64,000 nucleotides of DNA from Diplonema japonicum (Eukaryota > Euglenozoa > Diplonemea > Diplonemida > Diplonemidae). The notes below the pieces were generated by a model. That model did no database searches. It was not told the origin of the DNA and was given only the letters and a program-made list of their open reading frames with translations. Where the stretch lies: assembly GCA_964019335.1 (NCBI GenBank), contig OZ025652.1, positions 717,177-781,176 of the forward strand, read 5' to 3'. The position numbers and the translations under genes are program-made. Below, in pieces: positions 31,506-43,000 of the stretch (positions are counted from its first letter, which is position 1; every line of letters starts with the position of its first letter).

Positions 31506-33401
31506 ATGCCGCCAAAAATGATGAAAGTGAAAAAAAGGTTGAAGTCTAAGAAAGAATGGTCTGCAGCACTTGGTGAGTCCCACCGTGAGGCACTGTCTGA
31601 GTATCAAGTAAAGTGTGATGCAGTGTGCTCTTTGAGCCTGCGTGAAGTAAAGTTAATTGGTGGACACCGTCGTTGCAAAGGATCACCTGAATCGGACTTT
31701 ATTTCAACAGTGTTGACTTTTGTATGCCAGGCGACAGGGCTGATTAAGGGAAAGGGTGACCAGTGGATGAACACTTCGACTCTACTGAGTACCAAAACAG
31801 AGAGCGTGGTGTCTGCAGTAGTCAACTTACCTCCATCAAAAGTACCACCCAAGATGCGAGCTGTATTGAACATCCCTACACCACCAATAGCACTCCCCCA
31901 TACAAGCAAGGTCCTTGTTTTCTACGACTGGCTCAAATCCTTGAAGGTAGTTGCAAGTCTCATTCCAGAAGAATCACGAACTGAGCCTAAAGAGTCTAAA
32001 AAGGTCTCCATCACAACAGAGCATGCAACCGCAAATGGCATCACTCGCTGTGCAGTCGACACGAGACCACTAGTGTCAGCCGAAGAACAGCAAAGAACCA
32101 AACTGGCTGTTGAAGAGCAGGAGACCTGGGGAACAATGATACTAATCTTGCAAGGTGAATATGTTACTTACTTACAAAGCATGCGATTGTTACAGCAAAC
32201 ATGGGATCAACCTCAACCCCAGCCTAGCGTGCACCCTGTCGCTCCGAATTACGAACTTGAACCTAAGCCAGAACCAAAACCAAAACCACATAGACCCGAA
32301 CCTGAGCTCAAGCCCATACTGAGGCCTGAACAAAAGCACACACATGTAGAACTGCAACCGGAACATGAAAAACAAGCGGAGGAACACCAACGGCTGCTGG
32401 AGCTGCAAATAAAAAGAAAACAAATTGAAGATGAATTCCAAGAGGAAGAAGAGCTGGCCAAGGAGCGGCGGAGACGGCAGGCAGAGCTCGAAGCGGAGAT
32501 ACAAAAACGGGAAGCAGATCTGGCCGAAAAGGCACTTCAACTAGCTCGAAAGGAGGAGCAGCTTAGCGGGCAACTAGCCTTGGTATCAACAAAGTTGTCT
32601 CCTGTTGATGAGCAGTACTTTAGCCTTACTGAAGAAGTTTTGCGGGACAAGAGCGAGGCACAGGAATACGAATCACAGCAGATGGTTGCTGAAGTTATAT
32701 CAGCAAGAAGGAGGAGAGAGGAAAGGTGGGCATTAGAAGAACACCTTTACTCTCAGCAACCGGAAACACATCTAAACGCTCAACCGAAGTACAGAGAAGT
32801 AAGTCGAGAAACAGCACGTGACTTCTCGCCCTCCCCTGTCCCAATTGCCCCCTATATGGAGGAGCGCACTATGGCAACGCATGCTGCTGCGTACTCACCC
32901 CCCGCTCACGAAATGCCCCCTGACTCCGAAGCGACTTCTTGCTTTGGTGAAGAAGACATTCTTTTGCAGGCGTTGTGTACCTTAGCCTGGCAGCAAGACA
33001 GGTGCATTGCTGAGTGTTGCACACTTCTGCGGATCTCCAAGCCCCCAGTGCCGTATATCCTGCAACAAGCTCTGCAAGTAGCAGAAACCTTTGATGACGA
33101 TGTGTCTGAGATACCCAACAGCAAGCTCAGCCACGCACCAACCCCCGCTCCAGATGGCTCTTTATTAGTTCCTCGCTTGCAAGGTTGCTCAACTTCAAGT
33201 ATAATTGTTTCAAAGCCACAGAGTAGATGGCGTCCATCGGTAGAAGAAGAAAGTGAACTCAAGCAAGCAATACGTGCCCAGCACTCGCAGCTCATAGATT
33301 ACTCCCGGCGTTGCGAGGAGTCCCGCCTCATCGCGTCGCCCGACACTATTATTAACTCCGTACTCGAGAATGGCGCTCTGTCGGTCAGTGATGCTTGGTG
33401 A
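31506..33401 (+). CDS. Unassigned coiled-coil protein, 631 aa
   Basis: First gene of the plus-strand array. Not recognised. The start MPPKMMKVKKRLKSKKEW is very basic. Residues about 25-160 look globular (REVKLIGGHRRCKGS, VVNLPPSKVPPKMRAVLNIP). Then come a Pro/Glu/Lys repeat (EPKPEPKPKPHRPEPE) and a charged coiled coil (about residues 275-365, EELAKERRRRQAELEAEIQK). The C-terminal part has a Cys-containing helix (AWQQDRCIAECCTLLRISKP). The frame is open 145 codons further upstream only because it runs through a repeat; the ATG at 31506 follows TTGCACAG and TCCTAG sites and is preferred. Confidence 0.68.
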   Translation: MPPKMMKVKKRLKSKKEWSAALGESHREALSEYQVKCDAVCSLSLREVKLIGGHRRCKGSPESDFISTVLTFVCQATGLIKGKGDQWMNTSTLLSTKTESVVSAVVNLPPSKVPPKMRAVLNIPTPPIALPHTSKVLVFYDWLKSLKVVASLIPEESRTEPKESKKVSITTEHATANGITRCAVDTRPLVSAEEQQRTKLAVEEQETWGTMILILQGEYVTYLQSMRLLQQTWDQPQPQPSVHPVAPNYELEPKPEPKPKPHRPEPELKPILRPEQKHTHVELQPEHEKQAEEHQRLLELQIKRKQIEDEFQEEEELAKERRRRQAELEAEIQKREADLAEKALQLARKEEQLSGQLALVSTKLSPVDEQYFSLTEEVLRDKSEAQEYESQQMVAEVISARRRREERWALEEHLYSQQPETHLNAQPKYREVSRETARDFSPSPVPIAPYMEERTMATHAAAYSPPAHEMPPDSEATSCFGEEDILLQALCTLAWQQDRCIAECCTLLRISKPPVPYILQQALQVAETFDDDVSEIPNSKLSHAPTPAPDGSLLVPRLQGCSTSSIIVSKPQSRWRPSVEEESELKQAIRAQHSQLIDYSRRCEESRLIASPDTIINSVLENGALSVSDAW

Positions 33402-33517
33402 CCTTTTGTTTTTTTCCTTGTTGTTTTGTATATCCCTCAACTTACCTGTTTATTCCACTGAGCTGACTCTGTTTTTTTGTTTGTTCAACCTTATCTCGCC
33501 AGGACACACATAAAAAG

Positions 33518-35710
33518 ATGGTACAAGACACGCAAGACGGGCGCAAAGTTGAAGAAGAGAAAGAAGATGATGAATCGGAGCATCTGATGCGGTTCTGGAC
33601 TTTGGCTCTCATCTTCATGGTGGCGGTGGCTGTGAGATTATTTTCGGTGCTGCGATACGAGGCTATTATCCACGAATTCGACCCATGGTTCAACTACAGG
33701 ACAACTGCAAAACTAGTTGACGATGGGATTTATGAGTTCTATTCGTGGTTCGATGTGGATGTGTGGTACCCCCTCGGAAGGATAGTGGGTGGCACTATCT
33801 ACCCCGGTCTGATGGTTACGTCTATGATCCTCTCAAAGTTGCTGCATTTAGTTAACTTCACGGTCTCGACAAGAGTTGTCTGCGTGTTCCTCGCACCTCT
33901 CTTTGCAGGTAACACGACTCTGATCACTTACTGGTTTGCCAAGGAGGTTTGGAACAAACGAGCTGGTCTTCTTGCCGCTTTTTTCATTGCCATTGTCCCG
34001 TCGTACATCTCCAGGTCAGTTGCAGGGTCGTATGACAACGAAGGCGTTGCCATCTTCGCACTTGTTTCAGTGTTTGCCACTTTCGTGAAGGCTGTAAAGA
34101 CTGGCTCCATGGCATGGGTCTTCACTAGTGTGTTGACGTACTATTACATGGTGAACGCATGGGGTGGCTACATTTTCATCATCAACTTGCTGCCTTTGTA
34201 CGTCATCGTCATGGTGCTTACAGGGAGATACAGCCTGAGGCTGCACGTTGCTTACTCCTCATTTTATGCACTCGCAACTTTGATGTGCATGCAGATCCAC
34301 TTTGTTGGCTTCCAGGCCGTTCAGACTGGTGAACATATGGCCGCTGCAGGAGTCTTCTTCGCGTTGCAGCTGTACGGATTCTCGGAGTTCTTGAGGGGGC
34401 ATCTCTCCTCAGAGATGTTCACACAGCTTATCACTATCCTAGCAGCCCTAGCAGGCAGTGTCGGGTTGGGTGCCGTCACTGTTGGTGTTGCAACAGGCTA
34501 CATTGCCCCCTGGACTGGTAGGTTCTGGACACTGCTGGACCCTACATACGCAAAGATTCACATTCCGATCATTGCTTCCGTCTCGGAGCACCAGCCCACC
34601 ACCTGGTCCACATACTTCTTCGACCTCCACGTTCTTGCGTATCTCATTCCTGTCGGTGTTTACTTCTGCATGAAGCGCTTGACAGATGCCACGCTCTTCA
34701 TCATTGTGTACGTCATGTCCACTGTCTATTTCAGCGGTGTCATGGTTAGGCTTATGCTCGTGTTGGCCCCCGCTGCTTGCATCACAGGTTCGATTGCCGC
34801 GTCTGAGATCCTTGACTCTTTCCTGGAGGCTTGCATATATCCTAAGAAGGAAGCCACGAAACAGAAGAAGCAAAAGAAGCAAGACGGCGAGGAAACTTAC
34901 GAGATGATCGGCACCGGCTTCAGATGGGCGTTCCTCGTGGGTTTGATCTGGACAATTCTGACCTACGTGATGCACAGCACATGGGCGGCCTCCGAAGCCT
35001 ACTCGTCACCCAGTATCATCCTGCAGATGAGGGGGCACAACGGGGAAAGGATTATCTTTGATGACTTCAGGGAGGCCTACCAGTGGCTCAGGACCAATAC
35101 AGACAGAGATGCTAAGATTATGTCGTGGTGGGACTACGGGTATCAGATTACAGGAATGTCCAACAGAACAGTGTTGGTGGACAACAACACTTGGAACAAC
35201 ACGCACATTGCGACAGTAGGGAAGGCTATGGCATCACGTGAGGATGTATCTTACCAGATTATGAAGAAGATGGATGTTGAGTTTGCGCTAGTTATCTTCG
35301 GTGGGATGGCAGGCTACTCATCTGACGACATCAACAAGTTCCTTTGGATGGTGCGCATTGGTGGGACTCTTGACAACGACATCAACGAAGCTGACTACCT
35401 GTCGCAGAATGGCGAGTACACCATGGCTGCAGGCGGTGGGCAGGCAATGCTCAACTCCCTGATGTATAAGATGTGCTACTACAGGTTTGGCGAGGACAAG
35501 ATCAGCCCGCAAGCACCTACAGGCTACGACAGGGTGCGCAACTACGAAATTGGCAACAAAGACATCAAACTAACTCATATTGAGGAGGCATTTACCACAG
35601 AGCACTGGATCATACGTATCTACAGGGTCAAGAAGGAGCAGAACCGAAAGCCCACCCCACCTCCTGAAACACCGCTCATCCCCTCCTTCGCGACAGTCCC
35701 CAAACAGTAG
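33518..35710 (+). CDS. STT3: Oligosaccharyltransferase catalytic subunit STT3, 730 aa
   Basis: Transfers the lipid-linked oligosaccharide to Asn-X-Ser/Thr sequons in the ER lumen. Visible hallmarks are the first luminal DxD-type motif EFDPWFNYRTT (about residues 53-63), the SVSEHQP motif (354-360) and the catalytic/peptide-binding WWDYG (537-541), followed by NRTVLVDNNTWNNTHI. About a dozen hydrophobic membrane segments precede a soluble C-terminal domain. A Lys-rich loop (KKEATKQKKQKKQDGEE) lies near residue 450. Length and motif order are normal for eukaryotic STT3, and no intron is needed. The start follows a ATCTCGCCAG acceptor-like site by 15 bp. Confidence 0.97.
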   Translation: MVQDTQDGRKVEEEKEDDESEHLMRFWTLALIFMVAVAVRLFSVLRYEAIIHEFDPWFNYRTTAKLVDDGIYEFYSWFDVDVWYPLGRIVGGTIYPGLMVTSMILSKLLHLVNFTVSTRVVCVFLAPLFAGNTTLITYWFAKEVWNKRAGLLAAFFIAIVPSYISRSVAGSYDNEGVAIFALVSVFATFVKAVKTGSMAWVFTSVLTYYYMVNAWGGYIFIINLLPLYVIVMVLTGRYSLRLHVAYSSFYALATLMCMQIHFVGFQAVQTGEHMAAAGVFFALQLYGFSEFLRGHLSSEMFTQLITILAALAGSVGLGAVTVGVATGYIAPWTGRFWTLLDPTYAKIHIPIIASVSEHQPTTWSTYFFDLHVLAYLIPVGVYFCMKRLTDATLFIIVYVMSTVYFSGVMVRLMLVLAPAACITGSIAASEILDSFLEACIYPKKEATKQKKQKKQDGEETYEMIGTGFRWAFLVGLIWTILTYVMHSTWAASEAYSSPSIILQMRGHNGERIIFDDFREAYQWLRTNTDRDAKIMSWWDYGYQITGMSNRTVLVDNNTWNNTHIATVGKAMASREDVSYQIMKKMDVEFALVIFGGMAGYSSDDINKFLWMVRIGGTLDNDINEADYLSQNGEYTMAAGGGQAMLNSLMYKMCYYRFGEDKISPQAPTGYDRVRNYEIGNKDIKLTHIEEAFTTEHWIIRIYRVKKEQNRKPTPPPETPLIPSFATVPKQ

Positions 35711-35953
35711 GCGGCAGCCTATTCGAGGCAAGCTACACATAGCGTAACGTATACTACCTTTTTTTTGTTTTCTTTTATTATTTCTTTCCAGTGTAGAAAA
35801 TTGTCTTGAGCCCACAACCCCCCCCCCCCCCCCCCCCCAGTGTGCTTCCACTATTTATCCCCACCCCTTTTTCTTGTTTAACCAGCTTTTGCAATTCTGC
35901 AGTGTGATTTTCTTTTCTTGTGTCCGTTTGCCCTGCTGTATCTTATTTGTAGG

Positions 35954-36469
35954 ATGAAGATATGCACAAGTAACGATGAATTCGTACAAGCCCAAATCAA
36001 TATGATGCTGGTGGTGGAGAGTATTTTTGGGTACTACGTGAACGGAGGGTTGCTAGTGCTGTTGACACGGCTCATGTATGTGTCTGTTGTAGGGGGGTGG
36101 CCCGTGGTAGGTGACGAGGCGAAGGGGTTTGTGGCATTTTCAAATATGTTGCTGGGGTTTGTGACATTTCTGAACTTAGGGTCGTTGTACTGGTGCTGGC
36201 GGGGGTTTGAGCCCGCACATCTAATCACCTCATTCCACCGTCTCAGTGACACGATTACTTTCTCCCGTCTCCTCATCCTTGACCTCCTCATCTTCGCCCT
36301 TCAGTATCTCCTGATTGTTGCAAAGACAAAATACCCTGCACAGCGATCCCTACCTGACATCCCTGACGCTGGCCCTCTTCTCGATAGCATCACCCACCAA
36401 CCCACCCCGCGCCTCTTCTTCCACTCTGCTCTCCGACGTGTTCCCCCGTCGGACACAACTGCCTACTAA
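35954..36469 (+). CDS. Small multi-pass membrane protein, 171 aa
   Basis: Three hydrophobic segments are visible (about residues 20-45, 62-80 and 100-120; the last reads LLILDLLIFALQYLLIV), followed by a Pro-rich soluble tail. The last helix resembles the end of the DUF1746 domain found in the fungal Dsc ubiquitin-ligase subunit Dsc4; this similarity is weak and from memory. The start ATG directly follows a CTTATTTGTAGG acceptor-like site. An upstream extension uses only a TTG codon. Confidence 0.62.
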   Translation: MKICTSNDEFVQAQINMMLVVESIFGYYVNGGLLVLLTRLMYVSVVGGWPVVGDEAKGFVAFSNMLLGFVTFLNLGSLYWCWRGFEPAHLITSFHRLSDTITFSRLLILDLLIFALQYLLIVAKTKYPAQRSLPDIPDAGPLLDSITHQPTPRLFFHSALRRVPPSDTTAY

Positions 36470-36558
36470 GCTTATGATTTTGTTCCACGTTATCCCCTTT
36501 TCTTTGTTATTCCTTTCTGCAAAATTAAATACATAGTAGGGATCAGACTTTATATAAA

Positions 36559-36923
36559 ATGACCAAGGGTACTACATCCAGGGGTGAAAGGGGTCACCAC
36601 TCCCACACACTGTGCCGCAGGTGCGGTAAGAGGTCGTTCCACACCCGTTTGTTGAGGTGTGCCTCATGCTCGTTCCCCAACCCCCGCATGAGGAGGTACC
36701 ACTGGAGCGTCCAGGCTATCCGCAGGAGGTATGCTCACAACCCTACTTACCATTAACAACCTTTAACAGGACCACTGGTGCTGGTCGTATGAGGTACCTG
36801 AAGACTGTTGAGCGCAAGGCCAGCAACGGGTTCAGGGTATGCTACCAATGTTTATTTATGTTTATTTCACAACACCAACTGCAGGAGGGCACTGTCGCCA
36901 AGCGCCAGGTCAAGAAGAACTAG
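36559..36923 (+). CDS. RPL37: 60S ribosomal protein eL37, three exons, 91 aa
   Basis: Exon 1 (36559-36728) encodes MTKGTTSRGERGHHSHTLCR and the first zinc-binding CRRCGKRSF and CASCSF pairs, giving the four Cys of the eL37 zinc ribbon. Exon 2 (36770-36836) continues with TTGAGRMRYLKTVERK. Exon 3 (36885-36923) encodes EGTVAKRQVKKN. Introns are 41 nt (36729-36769, GTATGC to TTTAACAG) and 48 nt (36837-36884, GTATGC to ACTGCAG). Unspliced, the frame ends early in YAHNPTYH. The spliced product aligns end to end with the family. It lies 89 bp after the upstream gene. Confidence 0.95.
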
Positions 36924-37002
36924 GTGAAGTAGTCCCCTTCTCCATCCCTTGCATCACCCCACCTTGTTTTCTTTATTCATATTTGTTGCAAACATCACAG
37001 GG

Positions 37003-40000
37003 ATGCTCATATTACTTACGGCTGTGCTAAGTGCATGGCGGGATGGTGTCAAGAACATCACATATGACGGCGTGAATGGCTTCGACCATGGAAGAAGCCC
37101 TGAAGTGCCTCATTTGGAACTGTCGGGTTACAACGGAGCTCCTTGGGGGCGGTTGGTAGTGGAAGGGGGAACGTGTAAGGACAAGGAAAATATACTGCTG
37201 AGCTACCAGGCTGGGACTGTTGACATTTGTGCTCAGCTGTGCTTCAACATGCTTAGTTGCACGTACTTCGAGTACAACACAGCCAACCATACTTGCCACT
37301 ACGTCGTGATGACAACCTACCCTAAGAGGTGTGTAAGCTACGAGTTCAACGAAACAAATACATACGCAATGGTACTGCCTGGCACACCTGTGGTTTACAA
37401 CACCGAATCCATTGCATTCCTGTGCGAATGTCACTTCACAGAATCGAAGATCTACAGCAGTTATGAGTACAATGCCTTTCCGCAGGTCACAGCAGAGGCT
37501 TCTGGTGACTGGGGCCTTACGGACTACTTCTCAATACAACTTTCAACAAGAGACACTACCACCACTACGGTCACGTCTGCTGAATCGCGCTATGCCACAT
37601 TGGTTTCCCGGAAGCCCCATGTATCAGCATTAGTACTCTCTGACGGCAGCATTCAATTCGAAGCATCCAGACTGCTGGGCGACGCATGCCTGTGCCCTGC
37701 AGGTACTATCTCGTGGGCTTCACCGTATGACTTTTCCTTCTCGCGAGTAGGCTCCCTTCTTACTATAAAAGTCAATGGCAAAGCCACAGTGTGCACGCAC
37801 ATCCTGCACCACTTGTTCAAATTGACGCCTTTATTCTCGTCCATGTCGTTTGCTTCCATACCGTCGGCTTGGCGTGCTATTGAAAACCAGTATGTGCGAT
37901 GCAAGGATAGTTATACACTCCTTGTTTCGCAGGGTGAAGACCAGACCAGAGACGATTGTGGTGCTCGGTGCAGCATCACACCTTCCTGTAGTTACTTCCT
38001 TTGGGAAGAAGCACGTGACAGGAGGTACGTGAGTAATGCAAACTCGCATGTAGCAACATGCACTCTGTACAGCAGCTGTGCGTTGTTGAATGCGACCCTC
38101 ATGGCTGACGGGACGTTGACCGAGAATGCAACATACAATGGAACAGGAACCCTGTATGCAATGCAGCCAAGGTATCAAGGAAATGTGATGGGTTGGGCTG
38201 TAATGTCGGTGCAGACAACTGATGCTGTGTGTCTTCGAACAGTGTCCCAATCAAACATCCCCGCTGTGGGTGACAAGTTGTTTGGGTCAGTGTGTCATGA
38301 GGGAGCAAGCTCTCTCCCTCTCACTTCTCAGATGTTCAAGTACGACAATGGCACACTGCGTGTGTTCTTGTCGGATGACCTGTGCGTGTCGCATGACGCC
38401 GCCAATTCCTTGGTGCTAGTTCCTTGTTCTAACAGGGCGTACTTTGTAAAGTTCTCTGATAGCACATACCGCTTGGCTAGTGATCCTACCTTGTGCATTG
38501 AAATAGCGTTGCATGCTTATGCAACTCTCAAGCCTTGCAGTGGCAATTATCAAAACCAGACCTTGATTCTCACCACACATGCTGCACACACAACAACCTA
38601 TCACTTCACCGACACCAGCGGTTTGAACAACTGGATAGTTACCGGCGGGACTGCCACACATTCTTATGAAGCCACGGCCAGAGGTATCGCACCGTATCCA
38701 CTCAATGATGTTAGCTCCCATGACCCTATCACAGTGAGGTCCCCTGTATTCTGCAGTCCTACCTCCGTGAGTTTCACTGTGAGCGGTGGTAGAGGACTTA
38801 CTTCTTCTATCATGCCATACGAAAGTGGCTACTTGGGTATTGTGCTCAGAGACATTGCCACCAATCAAATAACAAAGTACCACACCCAAGATCACTTTTA
38901 TTTCTCAACCCAGTCCGTAACGTGGACCGATACTGTGATACCCAGCGATCACTGCTACTCACTGGAGTTGTATGACGATGCCACCAGCTACCTTGTGCTG
39001 CAAGATGTAGTTGTCACAAGCAAGGGCACTCCGTACTGTAATGAGATCTCGGCCGTGCGCGTGAGGAATCCAAGAGGAGGGGCAACACTGCACTTAAAAG
39101 AAGTAAAACTATTCACTCCTGCTGGTGAGAATATTGCTTCAGCTGGCTCCACTGTAGTGACTGCGTCCTCCTCCTTGTATCATGACACACTACGGTACGT
39201 GAACGATGGGGATGCAACGTCGGAGGTTAACTATCATGAGAACCTCAACGCGACTGTTGCCGAATGGGTGATGCTGGCCTTCGACAAAACTGTATTGTCG
39301 GAGGTAGTCATTGTGGCATCCATCCATGGAAGGACTTGTATGAACGAGGCGGAATGCTTGCGAGAGTCCTCAAGCTTGCTGGTTGAACTGCTCTCAGAAG
39401 GCAAGGTCGTGCAGCAGTATACTTCTTTGGACGCAAGCGATGGGAACGTTACGCAGGAAGTGTGCGGCTTCGGACGGCACAATGGGTCCTTCGTTGCCAC
39501 GTCACCGGAGAAGTGTGTCGATGGTCTTTACGACACGAACCACCCGTGCAGCATCACCTCCACCGACCAGACGACAACCTCCCCCTACTTTAAGCTTGAT
39601 CTTGGGGCAACCCAGGCCGTGGCAAGAGTAACTTTCTACGTAAAGGTAGAGAACACCACCGACCCCCTTTATGAGGTGTGGATAGGAGCAAACGGTGATG
39701 GTCCGTATGCCGCAGATCCCTCTAATACACAATGCTTCCCTGCCGCCTATACCATAGGCAACACAACCTATGCAGTTGAGTACCAAGCCAACATATCTTC
39801 AGCCACGTCCTTCGAAGTCAGCTGCCAGCATATGGGCAGGTACGTTTATGTTGTGTACCCGGAAGCCTTTTCTTTTGAGGTTTACGAAGTGCAAGCCTAC
39901 GCTGAGCCTTCCGCATTAGTCCCTGTCGAGTCGCCAGCTTTAGAAGTCTCTGCTTTTAGCAGCCTCCCCGTCCTCAGGAGAACGGATTCTCTCCAAGACT

Positions 40001-43000
40001 GGTCTCAAGCAGCATGCACAATTGTGCCTGTGAAGTCCATTTCTGTCAATGTTGAATCGTGCAATGTCGACACGAGGGTGGCGCTGAGCACTGTGCCCAA
40101 CCCGTCAAACGAGACGCAGTACCATCATCGAAACTCAACCGCATTGCCGCCTGAGTTCAGTTTCATCGTTTCCCTGTCGACGAAGTATGGCACGTTGCTA
40201 GTGGACAACGTTGATGAAGAAGTGACTCTAGGTGGCAGGACGTGCTCGGGGGTAGGCATACCGTGGGTGTTGTCAAGAGACGGTGATGCCATCACCGTGT
40301 CGCATGATGGGACTAACATCACATTGTCGAGGAAGTACAGTGGTGAGCTCTATGGCTGTGTGCTTCCCTACGAAGAGCAAGCAGTGTGGTACGCGACAGA
40401 GACTTGCAGTGACAATGACCTACTTACGTGCGGCGGCACTAGCAAGTACATAACTCCCATATCGATTGGAGGGGATAGTGAGCTTAACAGGACGGAAGGC
40501 AGCATGACGGCCACCATCCAGGATGTCAACATCGAAACAAAGTACGGTGTAGAGAGCCGTCTGTCCCTTTCGCAGACACTCAACAGGCATGCTGGGGGGA
40601 ATGTCACATCTTGGAACACCTGCTTCAACGACTACGTGTTCACCTTCGCAAGGGATGATGCTGCTTATTCTGCGACGAAGGTGCTGCTGGAGTTTAACAC
40701 AACATTAACTGTTTGGGTGAAGATTTACGTGCAAAGCGAAGTGGTGCCGGGTTGGCTGACTCTACATGGGTGGTCTGCAGTGCCACGGTCTAGTATGAGA
40801 AAATACTCGCTTGCAATAGACGATCGACTCACGACACGGGCTATTTATGTCAAGAAGTTCGAAGCCAACGAACTTGTGGAGGTGTCAGGTCTGGGGACAG
40901 CAACCACTGATGTGCTGGCGTCACCTTATATCGTGTGTGTGAGTACGTCACTTGATGTTGAACTCGACAGCGGCAGGTATCTCACAATGTATGAATCCTT
41001 TGATGGTGCCCTTGGTAAGTGTTCACGTCCGTCACTGCGCAACGTGGCCGATGCATACAGATCAGCATCTTCTGTGGTGCACGGCACGCCTGGCAAAGGA
41101 TTGCACAGAGGGAGGCTGGATTCCTTGCGAGCTTGGAAGGCTCAGAACGGTGGTATCCTCGGCGATTGGTACCAAATTGATATAGAAGGCACAGTTTCGC
41201 TCGTACAGGCTATCGTAACACAAGGTCATGAGGAACAATATCTGGCTCACTCAGAGTGGGTGACCCTGTACACCCTTAACTACTCGGTAGATGGTGTCGT
41301 GTGGGATGTGGTTGACGCTGGCAGGACGTGGGATGCGAACTACGACTATAAAACACATGTGACACACACCTTCGCAGCGCCACTGTGGGCACGATACATT
41401 CGCATCATCCCTTTGAAGTGGTACAGGGCAATGGCTCTGCGTGCGGCGGTGATAACATGCGATGCCGATGTCACAACACACACAGGTCTTTTCTTGAACA
41501 CCACAGGTAGCTGCATTGCAGAGCAGGACAGTTCTAACAAGGTAGAAGGCAACGCATCGCTGCTGCTGCGGTCTGGTTACGCAAGCTATGCATGTGAAGA
41601 AGCTGTTGTGTCTAAAATAATCACCACCACCATCACTCCCACCGAAATAGTAATCTGGGGCAGGGTCAGCGATGCGAGGAGGAGCGGTGCCTGGGTCTTC
41701 ACGCTTGAAGCGACAGCTTACAGCGGAGCATCATATGTTGAGTTCTCGACAGGTAGTGGGGGATCGTTCTTCGCAGGAACACCCTTGCACAGTGCTGGTG
41801 GTGTGGAAAGCAATGTGTGGTTTTGTCTAACCATCAGGTTCGTCCAAAAGAATGGGAGAGTGATTGCATTAAAATGGGCGCTCACAGGAACAGCACCTGC
41901 AGGAACAAAAGTTCAACGAGGACAAGCAAGGGGACTGATTGTGGTTGACTGGCAACAGGCAATTACAGGACTGAAGATGTCAAAGAAAGTACCCGAAGCA
42001 GATTCCTGGTTCGATGCGCTGCAAGTGTTCACCGACAGCACCACCCCGGGCGCTCTCTCTTATTCTTTCGACAGCGAGGACGACATCGACCCGAGCTCCA
42101 AGTGTGACCGCTACGTGGGGTACAACGTCACCCGGACAGGCGACTTCTCGCTTCACCGGCTCACCGCCCTCGACCTTCCGTACCTATCACACCGACATTG
42201 TGTGGAACACTGCTGTTCTCTTCACTGGTGTACAGGTGTTGCTTTAAAGTACTCAAATGACACCCTGTTCAACAATAGGGGCTGCCGCTTAATGCGACAA
42301 GCCTTTTTTTCCACGGAACCAGACCATTACCAAGAGTTATACTTCAACAACTGGCAGTGGCAGTTCCTGCTGAAATATGCTGTCGTGTCCTTGGCTAGCA
42401 CCTCCAGTCCGGTGCTCGAAGTGAACGAACACGAGATGCGTGCTTTGGACCTTTCGCCATCACTGGTGCTGAACTATACCTTGCACTTCAGAGGAGCTCT
42501 GCTGGACCTCACTGCCTCTGTTGTCAGAGATGCCTTTACATCGTCTGTGTCGAGTAGTCAGGAACTGCGGGGTTTCACAAGTTTGAAAGACACTGTACTT
42601 CCCCTTAGTGCTGTGGATGTTACTTCCTACCCCCCTTATGTGACTGTCTCGCTGTATTCGGCTGCTAATTATCACATCACCGGCGACGAGGTGTTGTCGT
42701 GGTCCTACTTCAACGAGGCTTTGAAGGGGGCCAACGTGACCTTGTCTAAAGGAGGCGGTGTTGTCGGTGCAGTGGATCTTCCCGTGGTGAAGTTGAGAGG
42801 CTCTGGGAGATGCGATGGAAGCACAGCTTGCAACAAGCGGCCATGTGTGTGTTCATCTCTCGAATGTCAGCGTGCGTATATTTGCGGGTGTCGCTCGCCT
42901 AGCATGCCCATTCCACAGGTGGCCTTCACCAGCTTCACCGAGGGAAGTGTGGTGTATCTTGTAAACGACGCACAATACGTGCGGTACCAGCAGAAGCAAC

